The translations under genes were made by a program, and so were the position numbers. 11,763 bases of DNA from Saonia sp964398035 (lineage in GTDB: Bacteria; Bacteroidota; Bacteroidia; Flavobacteriales; Flavobacteriaceae). Numbering within the stretch: position 1 is the stretch's first letter; the number at the start of each line of letters is the position of its first letter. The stretch lies in contig CAYNLI010000092.1 in the NCBI GenBank assembly GCA_964398035.1, positions 1 to 11,763 of the forward strand, written 5' to 3'. Below the pieces are notes generated by a model. It was not told the origin of the DNA. It worked only from the letters and a program-made list of their open reading frames with translations, and ran no database searches. Below are positions 1-8,320 of the stretch, one piece after another.

Positions 1-44
1 TCTTTGTGGAAAAACAAGAACAGGAGTCTTTAGAAGAAAAATAA
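1..44 (+). CDS. C-terminal end of an unidentified rightward gene (partial)
   Basis: Frame 3 is open from the window edge to a TAA at 42-44 and encodes a charged tail (FVEKQEQESLEEK). The other two forward frames look less protein-like here, and one meets a stop at 31-33. The Glu/Lys/Gln-rich composition resembles a flexible C-terminal tail. It would converge on the leftward yifB gene, with only 48 bases between the two stop codons and no clear GC-rich hairpin among them. Thirteen codons are too few to name a family, and a chance open stretch is possible. Confidence 0.4.
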   Translation, partial: FVEKQEQESLEEK

Positions 45-92
45 ATCTTTGCCAATCTACTTTTTTAATTGAATTAGTGCAACGAAGCATTA

Positions 93-1649
93 CTACCCCA
101 ACCAGCCTTCTCTATCCAAACTACGATATTGTATGGCTTCACTAATATGGTCTCCACTGACTTCTTTGGTGTTTTCCAAATCAGCAATGGTACGTGCTAC
201 TTTTAAAATACGGTCATAAGCACGTGCAGAAAGATTCAATCGTTCCATGGCGTTCTTTAATAACTCTTTGGAGGCATCATCCAGTTTACAATACTCCCTA
301 ATTTGCTTGGTGTTCATTTGTGCATTATGATGAACAACCTGCCTGCCTTTTGGCAGTTTTTCCATTTCTAAAAAACGTTGGGTCTGTATCTCCCTTGCAG
401 CGGTCACACGCTTTCTAATTTCAACGCTGCTTTCTCCTTTCCTATCTTCAGAGAGCTTTTCAAAAGGTACTGGTGTTACTTCTATATGAATATCGATACG
501 GTCCAACAATGGACCCGATATTTTGCTCAAATACCGTTGCATTTCCATGGGCGAAGACGTTACAGGAGCATCTGGATCGTTAAAATACCCACTTGGACTG
601 GGATTCATACTGGCGACCAACATAAAACTACTGGGATAGGTAACCGTAAACCTAGCACGGGAAATAGTCACTTCCCTATCTTCCAAAGGCTGTCGCATTA
701 CTTCCAGCACACCACGTTTAAACTCTGGCAACTCATCCAAAAACAAGACTCCGTTATGGGACAATGATATTTCTCCCGGCTGCGGGTATGCTCCGCCACC
801 TACGAGGGCAACATCGCTTATGGTATGGTGTGGACTACGAAACGGACGTTGGTTCATTAACCCCATATTCTTTACCTTGCCCACCACACTATGAATTTTG
901 GTTGTTTCCAAGGCTTCGTGCAAGGTCATAGGTGGTAAAATGGAAGGTAATCTTTTGGCCAACATTGTTTTTCCCGACCCAGGCGGACCTATCAAAATAA
1001 TATTATGCCCTCCTGCCGCTGCAATCTCCATGCAACGTTTAATGCTCTCTTGCCCTTTTACATCAGAGAAATCAAACTCAGGAAAATCCAGACTTTTATA
1101 GAATTCTGCTCGAGTATCTATAATGGTACGTTCTAATTCGACCCCTTTATCAAAGAAATCGATTACTTCTTTAATGTTTTCAATTCCATAAACTTCCAAA
1201 TCACTTACTATAGCAGCTTCTTTGGCATTTGCTTTAGGAAGAATAAAGCCTTTAAACCCTTCTTCCTGTGCTTTTATAGCTATGGGCAAAGCTCCTTTTA
1301 TGGGTTGTAAACTACCATCTAGGGAAAGCTCTCCCATGATAATGTACTTTTCTATATGCTCTGATTCAATTTGTCCTGAGGCCGACAGAATTCCCAATGC
1401 TAAAGTAAGGTCATATGCAGAACCTTCTTTGCGCATATCTGCAGGAGCCATATTTATGGTAATTTTCTTTCCCGGAATTTTATAGCCATTGTTTTGTAAT
1501 GCAGCGGCTATACGGTAATTACTTTCTTTAATGGCATTATCTGGCAAACCTACTAAGTGGTAGCCAATTCCTTTATCGATATTAACCTCAACGGTTATGG
1601 TTTCGGCTTCTACGCCAAATACCGCACTACCATAAATTTTTGTAAGCAT
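93..1649 (-). CDS. yifB: YifB/ComM family Mg-chelatase-like AAA+ ATPase
   Basis: 518 residues, full length for the family. Residues 1-170 form the N-terminal ChlI-like, Lon-protease-fold domain, and the ATPase core follows. Walker A is GPPGSGKT at 221-228 and Walker B is VLFLDE at 301-306. The DRIDIH segment (Arg384) follows the conserved SGPLL, and a C-terminal helical lid with SARAYDR at 474-480 carries the likely sensor-2 arginine. ComM in Vibrio and Haemophilus is a hexameric helicase that promotes branch migration during natural transformation; the role in Bacteroidota is less certain. The usual NPCPCG...CTC cysteines are all replaced (Ser351, Ser353, Val363, Ser365), so this loop cannot bind zinc in the usual way. 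The ATG lies three bases after the stop of the acylase gene, which suggests translational coupling. It ends with TAG at 93-95. Confidence 0.95.
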   Translation of the reverse strand: MLTKIYGSAVFGVEAETITVEVNIDKGIGYHLVGLPDNAIKESNYRIAAALQNNGYKIPGKKITINMAPADMRKEGSAYDLTLALGILSASGQIESEHIEKYIIMGELSLDGSLQPIKGALPIAIKAQEEGFKGFILPKANAKEAAIVSDLEVYGIENIKEVIDFFDKGVELERTIIDTRAEFYKSLDFPEFDFSDVKGQESIKRCMEIAAAGGHNIILIGPPGSGKTMLAKRLPSILPPMTLHEALETTKIHSVVGKVKNMGLMNQRPFRSPHHTISDVALVGGGAYPQPGEISLSHNGVLFLDELPEFKRGVLEVMRQPLEDREVTISRARFTVTYPSSFMLVASMNPSPSGYFNDPDAPVTSSPMEMQRYLSKISGPLLDRIDIHIEVTPVPFEKLSEDRKGESSVEIRKRVTAAREIQTQRFLEMEKLPKGRQVVHHNAQMNTKQIREYCKLDDASKELLKNAMERLNLSARAYDRILKVARTIADLENTKEVSGDHISEAIQYRSLDREGWLG

Positions 1650-1652
1650 GCA

Positions 1653-4052
1653 TTATTTTTCTGATGGACTAAAAATAAGTAAAGACTCGGCAGTTTCAAT
1701 AATCTCTTCTTTATTCATCATCATTTTTCTGAATTCTCCATTCACATACATTTCTGCTTGGTCTTCATAATGGGGACTAAAAGGATTTCCTGATTGTCCT
1801 GTTGGTAAAATACTTATACTGTTTTCTACATCGGAAAAATCTACCACTCTCCTTGTAGATGGTCCTGAACTAACCTTGTACCTTCCTGTTCCGTCATATG
1901 TAAAAGCCATATTATTTATAACCTCTCTTGAACCCTCTATTGAGAACGGTCCCACGTTAAAGAAAGAACGCAGCGCAGCTACTTGTCCTATTGGGTGGCC
2001 ATGTTCTATGGTATGTGCCTTGTTCCATGTCCATTGCGCAATATTGCCTCCAAAATCATTTTTTAAAGATTCCATAGTCTCAATATAGGATGCATGGACA
2101 ATATCCTGTATGGTTTCATCAATATCTTCTGTATTTACATTGTCCCACCAAACGGAATTGTTGTTTTCCATCATAGGAGCTATTAAGCGTTTAAGAAAAT
2201 GTGTTGACATAAACTGTTTGAACATTTCTTCTCCTAATTCATCTTCAAAAGTGTTCTTTAACACATAATAGAGCCATCTAGTATATACCAATGCTTCTAC
2301 ACTGTTTAAAGAATATTCTCCCTGCCATAAACTTAATTTATCAAGTAAAATCAATTGTTCATCTACCAACTCCTTTACTTTCACTTTATTGAATAAATTA
2401 AAAAGTACTCTTGGATCAACCGATGAAGTAACATCTGTAATCATCTCACTTACAGCATTCTTGTCCCAATCATTTTTAGGTGCCAACAACTGTACTATTC
2501 GTTTTGCCCTGTTCTCTGGTAGATAGTATCCTGGGTACAACATACCAGCAATGGAATCTGGTTGGTTATTGGCAGAATACACATAGTTCCATGGCGGGTT
2601 GATCGACTGTGGGTTTTCAGAGAAATCCAAATAACGAACTGGTTCTTGATTTCCACTTGCTCCATCCAAAATAAACTTGGTATGTGTGCTATCTGGCATT
2701 TGGTATAGTTTTGCACTGGCAAACCACGCTACATTGTTCTCTGCATCCCCATACATTATATTTAAGCCTGGAGCATGTAGATTTGGCAATGCCTTTTTAA
2801 ACTCCTCTAGGTTATCCGCATGGGATATATCACAAATAACATTAAGCACCTTATTCTCTATCTTAGGATATATCCAAGACATACTAATAGGCTCTTTCCC
2901 TGTAATCTGATTGGCAATTCCATTCAACACAGGTCCATGATGGGTTTTCTTATAACTAAATACCACATCTTCACCATCTTTCACTTTTATGGTTTTGTTT
3001 ACTGTTTCATAGTTTTTCCATCCACTAGCAGTTTTATATTGGGTACTGTCTTTAGGGTTTGTTTTTTCATAATAGAAATCTATGTCATCATTCTCAAACA
3101 TAGTAAGTCCGTATGCCACTTTTCTATTGTGCCCCAATAACGGAAAGGGAAATCCCGCTAAGTAATATCCGTATTTCTTGTAAGTAGGTGTACTGAGGTG
3201 TGCTTCATACCAAACCGAAGGCTGTGCAAAACCAATATGTGGATCGTTAGCAAAAATCACTTTCCCGTTCTTGGTTTTTTCTGGGGCGATAACCCAACTG
3301 TTACTTCCTTCAAATTGAGGAATTGGCAATCCGTCCAAAGCACCACTTACCATTGCCATAACATTTCCCAATAATGAGTCTGATGGTTGTACATTGTGGT
3401 TTTTTATAAAAACAGTGGATGGGTTTGCATCTATTTCCAAATCCATTAAATATTCCACTCCCAATTTATTCTTGATATCGGTCAACAAAGGATCCGTTTT
3501 ATGCGCCATCGCAAAACTAAAAGCCATATAACCAATGGTATTGTATACATCTTTAAGAACAAAAGCTTGTTTCTCTATACCGGTAAGGTAGAATTCTATA
3601 GGTGTTGGGCCTTCTTCAATAAATTGATTGACACCATCCAAATAAGCCTCAGACAACTGTACCATTTTACTGTTGCTGTCCAAATTTGCCACAGTCTTTA
3701 CAGATGCGTCATCTATCCCCAAGGAAAGGAAAAACTTATCTGTATCCAATAAATCTTTTCCAAAAACTTCTGAAAGTCCGCCTTTACCAATTCTACGCAA
3801 CAATTCCATTTGCCATAATCTATCTTGGGCATGGACATATCCTAGTGCCCTGCTAACATCTAGTTCATTCTCTGCATAAATATGTGGAATGCCGTAGGTA
3901 TCATAATATACCTTGACCTCTTTGGTTATATTGGATAATTCTTTTTTTCCTTCATAAGTTGGTTTTAGTGTGCCAATAAATATCCATGCACCTATGACCA
4001 ACAATAAAATAAGGATACCTATTATCCCCAACATTTTTTTAAGCTTCTTCAC
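1653..4052 (-). CDS. Membrane-anchored penicillin acylase family protein (peptidase S45, Ntn hydrolase)
   Basis: 799 residues. A basic N-terminus (KKLKK) and one hydrophobic segment at about 8-28 indicate export, probably as an anchored periplasmic enzyme; there is no lipobox cysteine. The family is made as a precursor that cuts itself before a serine. The site is visible as EG|SNSW, making Ser250 the likely nucleophile and N-terminus of the beta chain. NDPH follows at 269-272, HHGP at 371-374, and ANN at 494-496 supplies the likely oxyanion asparagine. The C-terminal GPSTRR and GQSGNPFSPHY motifs are typical. Such enzymes hydrolyse amides of penicillins, acyl-homoserine lactones or acylated peptides; the substrate here cannot be read from sequence. 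The start is GTG at 4052; an in-frame ATG at codon 7 (4034) would lose most of the basic n-region, so GTG is preferred. It lies 89 bases after dsbD and 3 bases before yifB. Confidence 0.92.
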   Translation of the reverse strand: MKKLKKMLGIIGILILLLVIGAWIFIGTLKPTYEGKKELSNITKEVKVYYDTYGIPHIYAENELDVSRALGYVHAQDRLWQMELLRRIGKGGLSEVFGKDLLDTDKFFLSLGIDDASVKTVANLDSNSKMVQLSEAYLDGVNQFIEEGPTPIEFYLTGIEKQAFVLKDVYNTIGYMAFSFAMAHKTDPLLTDIKNKLGVEYLMDLEIDANPSTVFIKNHNVQPSDSLLGNVMAMVSGALDGLPIPQFEGSNSWVIAPEKTKNGKVIFANDPHIGFAQPSVWYEAHLSTPTYKKYGYYLAGFPFPLLGHNRKVAYGLTMFENDDIDFYYEKTNPKDSTQYKTASGWKNYETVNKTIKVKDGEDVVFSYKKTHHGPVLNGIANQITGKEPISMSWIYPKIENKVLNVICDISHADNLEEFKKALPNLHAPGLNIMYGDAENNVAWFASAKLYQMPDSTHTKFILDGASGNQEPVRYLDFSENPQSINPPWNYVYSANNQPDSIAGMLYPGYYLPENRAKRIVQLLAPKNDWDKNAVSEMITDVTSSVDPRVLFNLFNKVKVKELVDEQLILLDKLSLWQGEYSLNSVEALVYTRWLYYVLKNTFEDELGEEMFKQFMSTHFLKRLIAPMMENNNSVWWDNVNTEDIDETIQDIVHASYIETMESLKNDFGGNIAQWTWNKAHTIEHGHPIGQVAALRSFFNVGPFSIEGSREVINNMAFTYDGTGRYKVSSGPSTRRVVDFSDVENSISILPTGQSGNPFSPHYEDQAEMYVNGEFRKMMMNKEEIIETAESLLIFSPSEK

Positions 4053-4141
4053 AGTTTGATTCGTTTAAAACTTAAAGATAGTTCTTTTTAGAAATAAAAA
4101 TAACCCAAAGAATCATTACTCGTTAAACACGCTAGAACAAG

Positions 4142-6109
4142 CTACTCTTTATAGCGTTCCAAGCCTTTTTCCAGCCAATTTTTGTATGTATCCGTGTCTG
4201 CATACTGGATAGAGGAATTAAGCACTTCCATCTCTGGGGACAACAGTACATAAAAAGGCTGTGATGCCGCATTAAAATTTAAGGTTTGGAAGGTCCCCCA
4301 TTTTTGACCAATGGTCTCTATGGCCTTTACACGACCAGAATCATATTTAAAATCGAATTGTTGGTCTTTTGGCAATTCCTTTCTATCATCCACATAAAGG
4401 GAAATCAATACGTAATCATTGTTTATCAATGTAAACACATCTGGCTCACTCCAAACATTTTCTTCCATTTTACGACAATTGACACATGCCCATCCTGTAA
4501 AATCTAATAAAATAGGCTTATTGACTTGCTTTGCGTGTGCCACACCAGCTTCAAAATCTTTAAAGCAATCTATTCCTAAAGGGCAGTCATTTTCTTTAGC
4601 TGCTACAGTATAAAAATCCGGAGGTAAAAATCCGAATAATTTTAAATTCAATACATTCAACACACCCAAAGTAAGGTATGCAGCAAAAGCAATAGAAAGC
4701 AACCCTCCCAGTACTCTGGTAATGGGCAGTTTCTTTTTGGGTCCGTCATGTGGGAATTTTATGATCCTGAACAGGTAAAGTGCCAATAGCACAAAAATCA
4801 TGATCCATATACCAATGAAAATTTCTCTTTTAAGAATCCCCCAATCTCCTACCAAATCTGCATTGGACAAAAACTTAAAGGCCATTGCCAGTTCCAAGAA
4901 TCCAAGAACAACTTTAACCGTGGTCATCCAACCACCAGATTTTGGCAATGAATTAAGCCATGCAGGAAACAATGCAAACAATGCAAAGGGCAAGGCCAAA
5001 GCCACACCAAATCCCAACATACCAGCAGATAAGTTTGTTGCTACATCACCATCTGCCAAAGCAGTACTGCCCAACAATCCACCCAAAATAGGGCCCGTAC
5101 AGGAAAATGAAACTATGGCCAATGTCACTGCCATAAAAAAGATGCCAATTACACCTCCCGCTTTTGTAGAAGCATCATCCATTTTATTGGCCCAAGAACT
5201 AGGCAGGGTCAACTCATAATATCCAAAAAAGGAAAAGGCAAAGAACACGAAAATCAAAAAGAAAAATACATTGAGCCAAATATTGGTGGCTATTGTATTT
5301 AGTATTTGGGAATCCACCGAATCAAATAAATGAAAGGGAAGGCTCAATAAAAAATAAATGACAACTATAAAAAACCCGTATAATACGGCATTTGCAATCC
5401 CTTTGGATTTTGTCTTGGACTGTTTTGTAAAAAAGGAAACTGTCAACGGAATCATAGGAAACACGCAAGGTGTCAATAAAGCAATAAGCCCCCCTAAAAA
5501 ACCAAGCCCAAAAATGGTCCATAACCCAGAACCTTCACTAGCAACATCCTCTATACCTTCGTTCAGACGTTCTTTATGTTTTAGATCCAATACCATTGCA
5601 TCACTTAAAGACTTACTGGTATTATCAATAATCTTTTCCTCTAAAACTACTGCTACTCCGCTTAAAGAAATATTAAAATCGTACTCTTTGGTAAAACAAA
5701 CTTCTTTACATACTTGATAAAATAGATTTACATCTATCCGGTCAACATCAGGTTTTAATAATTTTATTTTCTGAGTAAAAACGGCAACATCACTAAAGAA
5801 CGTTTCATCTACTTCAAAAACATCGCTGAACTCGGTAGTGGTTTTACTTTCTGTAGTTTCTCCTATCAATTCATAATCCTCACCAGCTTTAGCATACATA
5901 AGTTCACTTGGCAAAGAGCCTCCATCTGCTGAATACTGGGAATATACATGCCAATCTTTTAAAATTATACCCGTAAAGACCAGTTCATACTCGGTATCAG
6001 AAATTTTATTTACCTCTTGGGACCATGCTACTGGGTCATCTTCAGTCTGGGCATTACTAAAAATAGCAGTAAATAAAAATAGAAGGACAACTAATATATT
6101 TCTTATCAC
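4142..6109 (-). CDS. dsbD: Thiol:disulfide interchange protein DsbD
   Basis: 655 residues with the three-part DsbD plan. A signal peptide ends at about SNA|Q (20/21). A periplasmic N-terminal domain follows (about 25-160) with Cys134 and Cys138. The membrane domain has about eight segments (198-485) and carries TPC at 213-215 (Cys215) and SFSCTGP at 335-340 (Cys337), the pair that moves electrons across the membrane. The C-terminal thioredoxin-like domain has CVNC at 542-545 and a cis-proline at about 618. The protein passes electrons from cytoplasmic thioredoxin to periplasmic partners such as disulfide isomerases and cytochrome c maturation factors. An extra pair, Cys509 and Cys515, lies in the linker just before the thioredoxin domain. 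The start is GTG at 6109, sharing GTGA with the tilS stop. The next Met is residue 71, which would lose the signal peptide, so GTG is well supported. Confidence 0.95.
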   Translation of the reverse strand: MIRNILVVLLFLFTAIFSNAQTEDDPVAWSQEVNKISDTEYELVFTGIILKDWHVYSQYSADGGSLPSELMYAKAGEDYELIGETTESKTTTEFSDVFEVDETFFSDVAVFTQKIKLLKPDVDRIDVNLFYQVCKEVCFTKEYDFNISLSGVAVVLEEKIIDNTSKSLSDAMVLDLKHKERLNEGIEDVASEGSGLWTIFGLGFLGGLIALLTPCVFPMIPLTVSFFTKQSKTKSKGIANAVLYGFFIVVIYFLLSLPFHLFDSVDSQILNTIATNIWLNVFFFLIFVFFAFSFFGYYELTLPSSWANKMDDASTKAGGVIGIFFMAVTLAIVSFSCTGPILGGLLGSTALADGDVATNLSAGMLGFGVALALPFALFALFPAWLNSLPKSGGWMTTVKVVLGFLELAMAFKFLSNADLVGDWGILKREIFIGIWIMIFVLLALYLFRIIKFPHDGPKKKLPITRVLGGLLSIAFAAYLTLGVLNVLNLKLFGFLPPDFYTVAAKENDCPLGIDCFKDFEAGVAHAKQVNKPILLDFTGWACVNCRKMEENVWSEPDVFTLINNDYVLISLYVDDRKELPKDQQFDFKYDSGRVKAIETIGQKWGTFQTLNFNAASQPFYVLLSPEMEVLNSSIQYADTDTYKNWLEKGLERYKE

Positions 6110-7410
6110 TTTAGTATAAATTTTAAAATTGATTTTGTTTTATCAGTCACTTTAAAACGATTGTCTGCTCGTTTACCAAATATCCATACAATATCATTTC
6201 CTGAACAGAGCAGCCATTGTTTTTCTTTAGAAATAAGGCTCATTTTTTCGTCTTTATAGAACTTGGAAAGCTTCTTCTTCCCTCCCATTCCCAATGGATA
6301 AAAATAGTCGCCTTTTTTCCATTTTCTTATCGTCAATGGATACTTTAACGTTTCTTTATCTACATAAAGTATGTCTTTGCCCATTTCTGTCACCTTGTTC
6401 GCATCTTTTATTGATAACTGAACAGGTGCATTGACCAAAGTCTGGTTTTCAACTATTTCATAGACCTCATCACTAATGGGCTGTAATTGTTGTAATAAAA
6501 GAAATGCTCTGTTTTTTAATAATCGGTGCGTTTTAGAATACACTTCTTTACCGCTCATACCAGACAAAAGCCCCAAAACATCGTTCCATTCCGTAAAGCC
6601 ATAGCTCTTGAACAATCCATGTAAATACCCTTCAATTGGGTCTAACTTTTGAAGTTGTGCAATTTCAATTTTTATGACCCCATCTTCTTCTTTTAAAAGC
6701 TCACCTTTTATCTGAATGATATGATTTTCTGATAAAGCAGCCGTTTGCTCCAAATAGTTTTGTGTCTTTTCAAAATTATCAAGAAAAGTTGGATGCAATT
6801 CCTTTAGCAAAGGCACTATTTGGTGCCTTATTTTATTCCTTAAATATTTAGTTTCCTTATTGCTGCTGTCTTCTCTCCATTTTAGCTTCTCTGTTTGGGC
6901 ATACTCCAAAATCTGTTCTCGGGAAAATTTCAATAAGGGTCTGGAAATCATATCTGTTTTAGACGGAATACCGGTAAGGCCATCTATTCCCGTACCTCTA
7001 GAAAGGTTGATTAAAAAGGTCTCCAAATTATCATCTGCATGATGGGCCGTTACCAGTTTGTCATACCCTTTCTCTTTCATCAACTCTTCAAACCAATCGT
7101 ATCTTAATTCCCGTGCTGCAATTTGAAGTGAAACTTTATTTTTTTTAATATAACTCTTTGTGTCAAAATGGGTTAGGAAATATTTTTTATTCAAATTATT
7201 GGCAAGCTCTTTAACAAATTTCTCATCATCATCACTTTCACTTCCCCGTAAATTAAAGTTACAATGTGCTATGGAAAAGTCCAGATTGGATGCCGTGCAA
7301 AGGTGTGCCAAAACCACACTATCCAATCCTCCGCTACAGGCTAAAAGAAAAGAAGTCTCTTTTAGTTCTGGAAATTGATTTTCTATGTGTTGTTGAAATT
7401 CTTTTAGCAC
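6106..7410 (-). CDS. tilS: tRNA(Ile)-lysidine synthetase TilS
   Basis: 434 residues. The enzyme uses ATP to attach lysine to C34 of the CAU-anticodon tRNA-Ile, changing its reading from AUG to AUA and its charging from Met to Ile; it is essential in most bacteria. The PP-loop SGGLDS is at 26-31 after a hydrophobic strand, HCNFNLRG at 49-56, AHHADDN at 122-128, and the EDSSN and RNKIRH motifs at 180-184 and 191-196. The last 80 or so residues match the TilS C-terminal domain, with RKWKKGDYFYPLG at about 358-370. The start is GTG at 7410, 13 bases after the hydrolase stop; no in-frame ATG precedes it, and a later Met would remove the PP-loop. It overlaps dsbD by four bases, so the two are probably translated together. 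Identification is firm. Confidence 0.96.
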   Translation of the reverse strand: MLKEFQQHIENQFPELKETSFLLACSGGLDSVVLAHLCTASNLDFSIAHCNFNLRGSESDDDEKFVKELANNLNKKYFLTHFDTKSYIKKNKVSLQIAARELRYDWFEELMKEKGYDKLVTAHHADDNLETFLINLSRGTGIDGLTGIPSKTDMISRPLLKFSREQILEYAQTEKLKWREDSSNKETKYLRNKIRHQIVPLLKELHPTFLDNFEKTQNYLEQTAALSENHIIQIKGELLKEEDGVIKIEIAQLQKLDPIEGYLHGLFKSYGFTEWNDVLGLLSGMSGKEVYSKTHRLLKNRAFLLLQQLQPISDEVYEIVENQTLVNAPVQLSIKDANKVTEMGKDILYVDKETLKYPLTIRKWKKGDYFYPLGMGGKKKLSKFYKDEKMSLISKEKQWLLCSGNDIVWIFGKRADNRFKVTDKTKSILKFILK

Positions 7411-7423
7411 TGTGCAAAAATAC

Positions 7424-8248
7424 TTAAAGTTGTTGCTGTAACCAATTCTTAACGGTTTTCAACATTTCGTCCTTACAAATATCGTAATGCAGTTCATGAA
7501 AACCACCTTCAAAAAGCAGCAATTCTGTTTTCGTTGCATTTTCATGAAAGGCCTTTGTTGCTCGGTAATCAATTATTGGATCTGCCGTACCGTGTAATAA
7601 AAGGGTGTTCACGTTTAATTGATGTGCAACTTCTATGGCCCATTCCCCAGCATCCATAATTGGGAAAGAAAACATGGGGCTCACTTTATCATGCACCAAT
7701 GGATCGTTCTTATATTTCTCTACTTCCTCTGGGATTCTAGAGATTCCGGTTGGATCCAGACCAGAAGGCAATGTAATGGAAGGCCACACATTCAACATGA
7801 CTTTCCCCATAGCCATTTTCCATTTTGGCGGTTCAAAGGCCAATCTTAAATATGGGCTTGTGGCTATAATTCCTTTTATTGGACTTTCTCTCCGCAAGAC
7901 ATAATTCAATACCAAATTTCCACCCATACTATGTCCGTAAAGAAATATAGGCATGCTTGGGAAAAGACTTTTTGCTTTATCTATCACTTTGGACAAAACA
8001 TCCATTAAAGCAACATAACTGGGACAATGCCCTCTTTTGCCTTCTGATTTTCCATGTCCAAAATTATCATACAGAACCACAGCCATACCAACATCTAAAA
8101 GTGCAGGCACTACATGCTCCAAATAACGTCCAGAATGTTCTCCCATGCCATGCACCAAAACCACAACGCCTTTTATAGCATCGGGCTGGGTATATTGCCC
8201 ATAAATGGAGGTGTCATTATATTGAATTGTATATTCTTGAAGCTTCAT
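7424..8248 (-). CDS. Alpha/beta hydrolase, monoacylglycerol-lipase-like (serine aminopeptidase S33 / Hydrolase_4 type)
   Basis: 274 residues, one alpha/beta-hydrolase domain, no signal peptide, so probably cytoplasmic. VHGMGEHSGRY at 32-42 is the oxyanion-loop signature of the monoglyceride lipase and lysophospholipase group. DNFGHGKSEG at 61-70 follows, then the nucleophile elbow GHSMG with Ser107. The acid is Asp223 in HGTADP (219-224) and the base is His251 in GGFHELH (248-254). These support hydrolysis of an ester, most likely a monoacylglycerol or lysophospholipid, but substrate calls in this superfamily are weak. ATG at 8248 gives the expected N-terminus. It follows pabB by 72 bases and precedes tilS by 13, so it shares a transcript with tilS. 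Confidence 0.9.
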   Translation of the reverse strand: MKLQEYTIQYNDTSIYGQYTQPDAIKGVVVLVHGMGEHSGRYLEHVVPALLDVGMAVVLYDNFGHGKSEGKRGHCPSYVALMDVLSKVIDKAKSLFPSMPIFLYGHSMGGNLVLNYVLRRESPIKGIIATSPYLRLAFEPPKWKMAMGKVMLNVWPSITLPSGLDPTGISRIPEEVEKYKNDPLVHDKVSPMFSFPIMDAGEWAIEVAHQLNVNTLLLHGTADPIIDYRATKAFHENATKTELLLFEGGFHELHYDICKDEMLKTVKNWLQQQL

Positions 8249-8253
8249 GTGTA

Positions 8254-8284
8254 TAAAGTTATGCTTTTTCTATGTAGGTTTCAA
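8254..8284 (-). promoter_or_regulatory. Weak candidate Bacteroidota-type promoter before the alpha/beta hydrolase
   Basis: Read leftward, TTG (8284-8282) is followed after 20 bases by TAACTTTA (8261-8254), seven of eight matches to the Bacteroidota -7 element TAnnTTTG, at a spacing near the usual one. The box ends only five bases before the hydrolase ATG, so a transcript would be nearly leaderless. The TTG also lies inside a repeat-like motif. A match of this quality is easily found by chance in AT-rich DNA. Confidence 0.2.
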
Positions 8285-8300
8285 CTCCGCTCAACCAGCC
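8271..8300. repeat. Possible dispersed intergenic repeat core
   Basis: The pabB-hydrolase gap contains ggtttcaactccgctcaacc at 8278-8297, with GGTT/AACC ends. It closely resembles the 'tttcgactccgctcaacc' sequence that I recall as scattered between genes in many Bacteroidota genomes. It is more GC-rich than the surrounding bases. No second copy lies in this window, so the repeat call rests on recollection and not on a visible copy. Confidence 0.35.
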
Positions 8301-8320
8301 ATTCGTTTTCATTTTTTACT

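Noticed and set aside
45..92. Bidirectional terminator between the first partial gene and yifB
   Set aside because: Only a short AATTGAATT palindrome and a T-run are present; there is no GC-containing stem on either strand.
378..767. Rightward 129-codon open frame inside yifB
   Set aside because: It is antisense to the conserved YifB ATPase domain and has no family-like features.
4053..4141. Promoter before the acylase gene based on TATCTTTA at 4080-4073
   Set aside because: The box is one mismatch from consensus, but the only upstream TTG is 25 bases away, outside the normal spacing, and the region is very AT-rich.
4800..5219. Rightward 139-codon open frame inside dsbD
   Set aside because: It is antisense to the well-supported DsbD membrane domain and its product shows no domain or signal; it is a shadow of the real frame.
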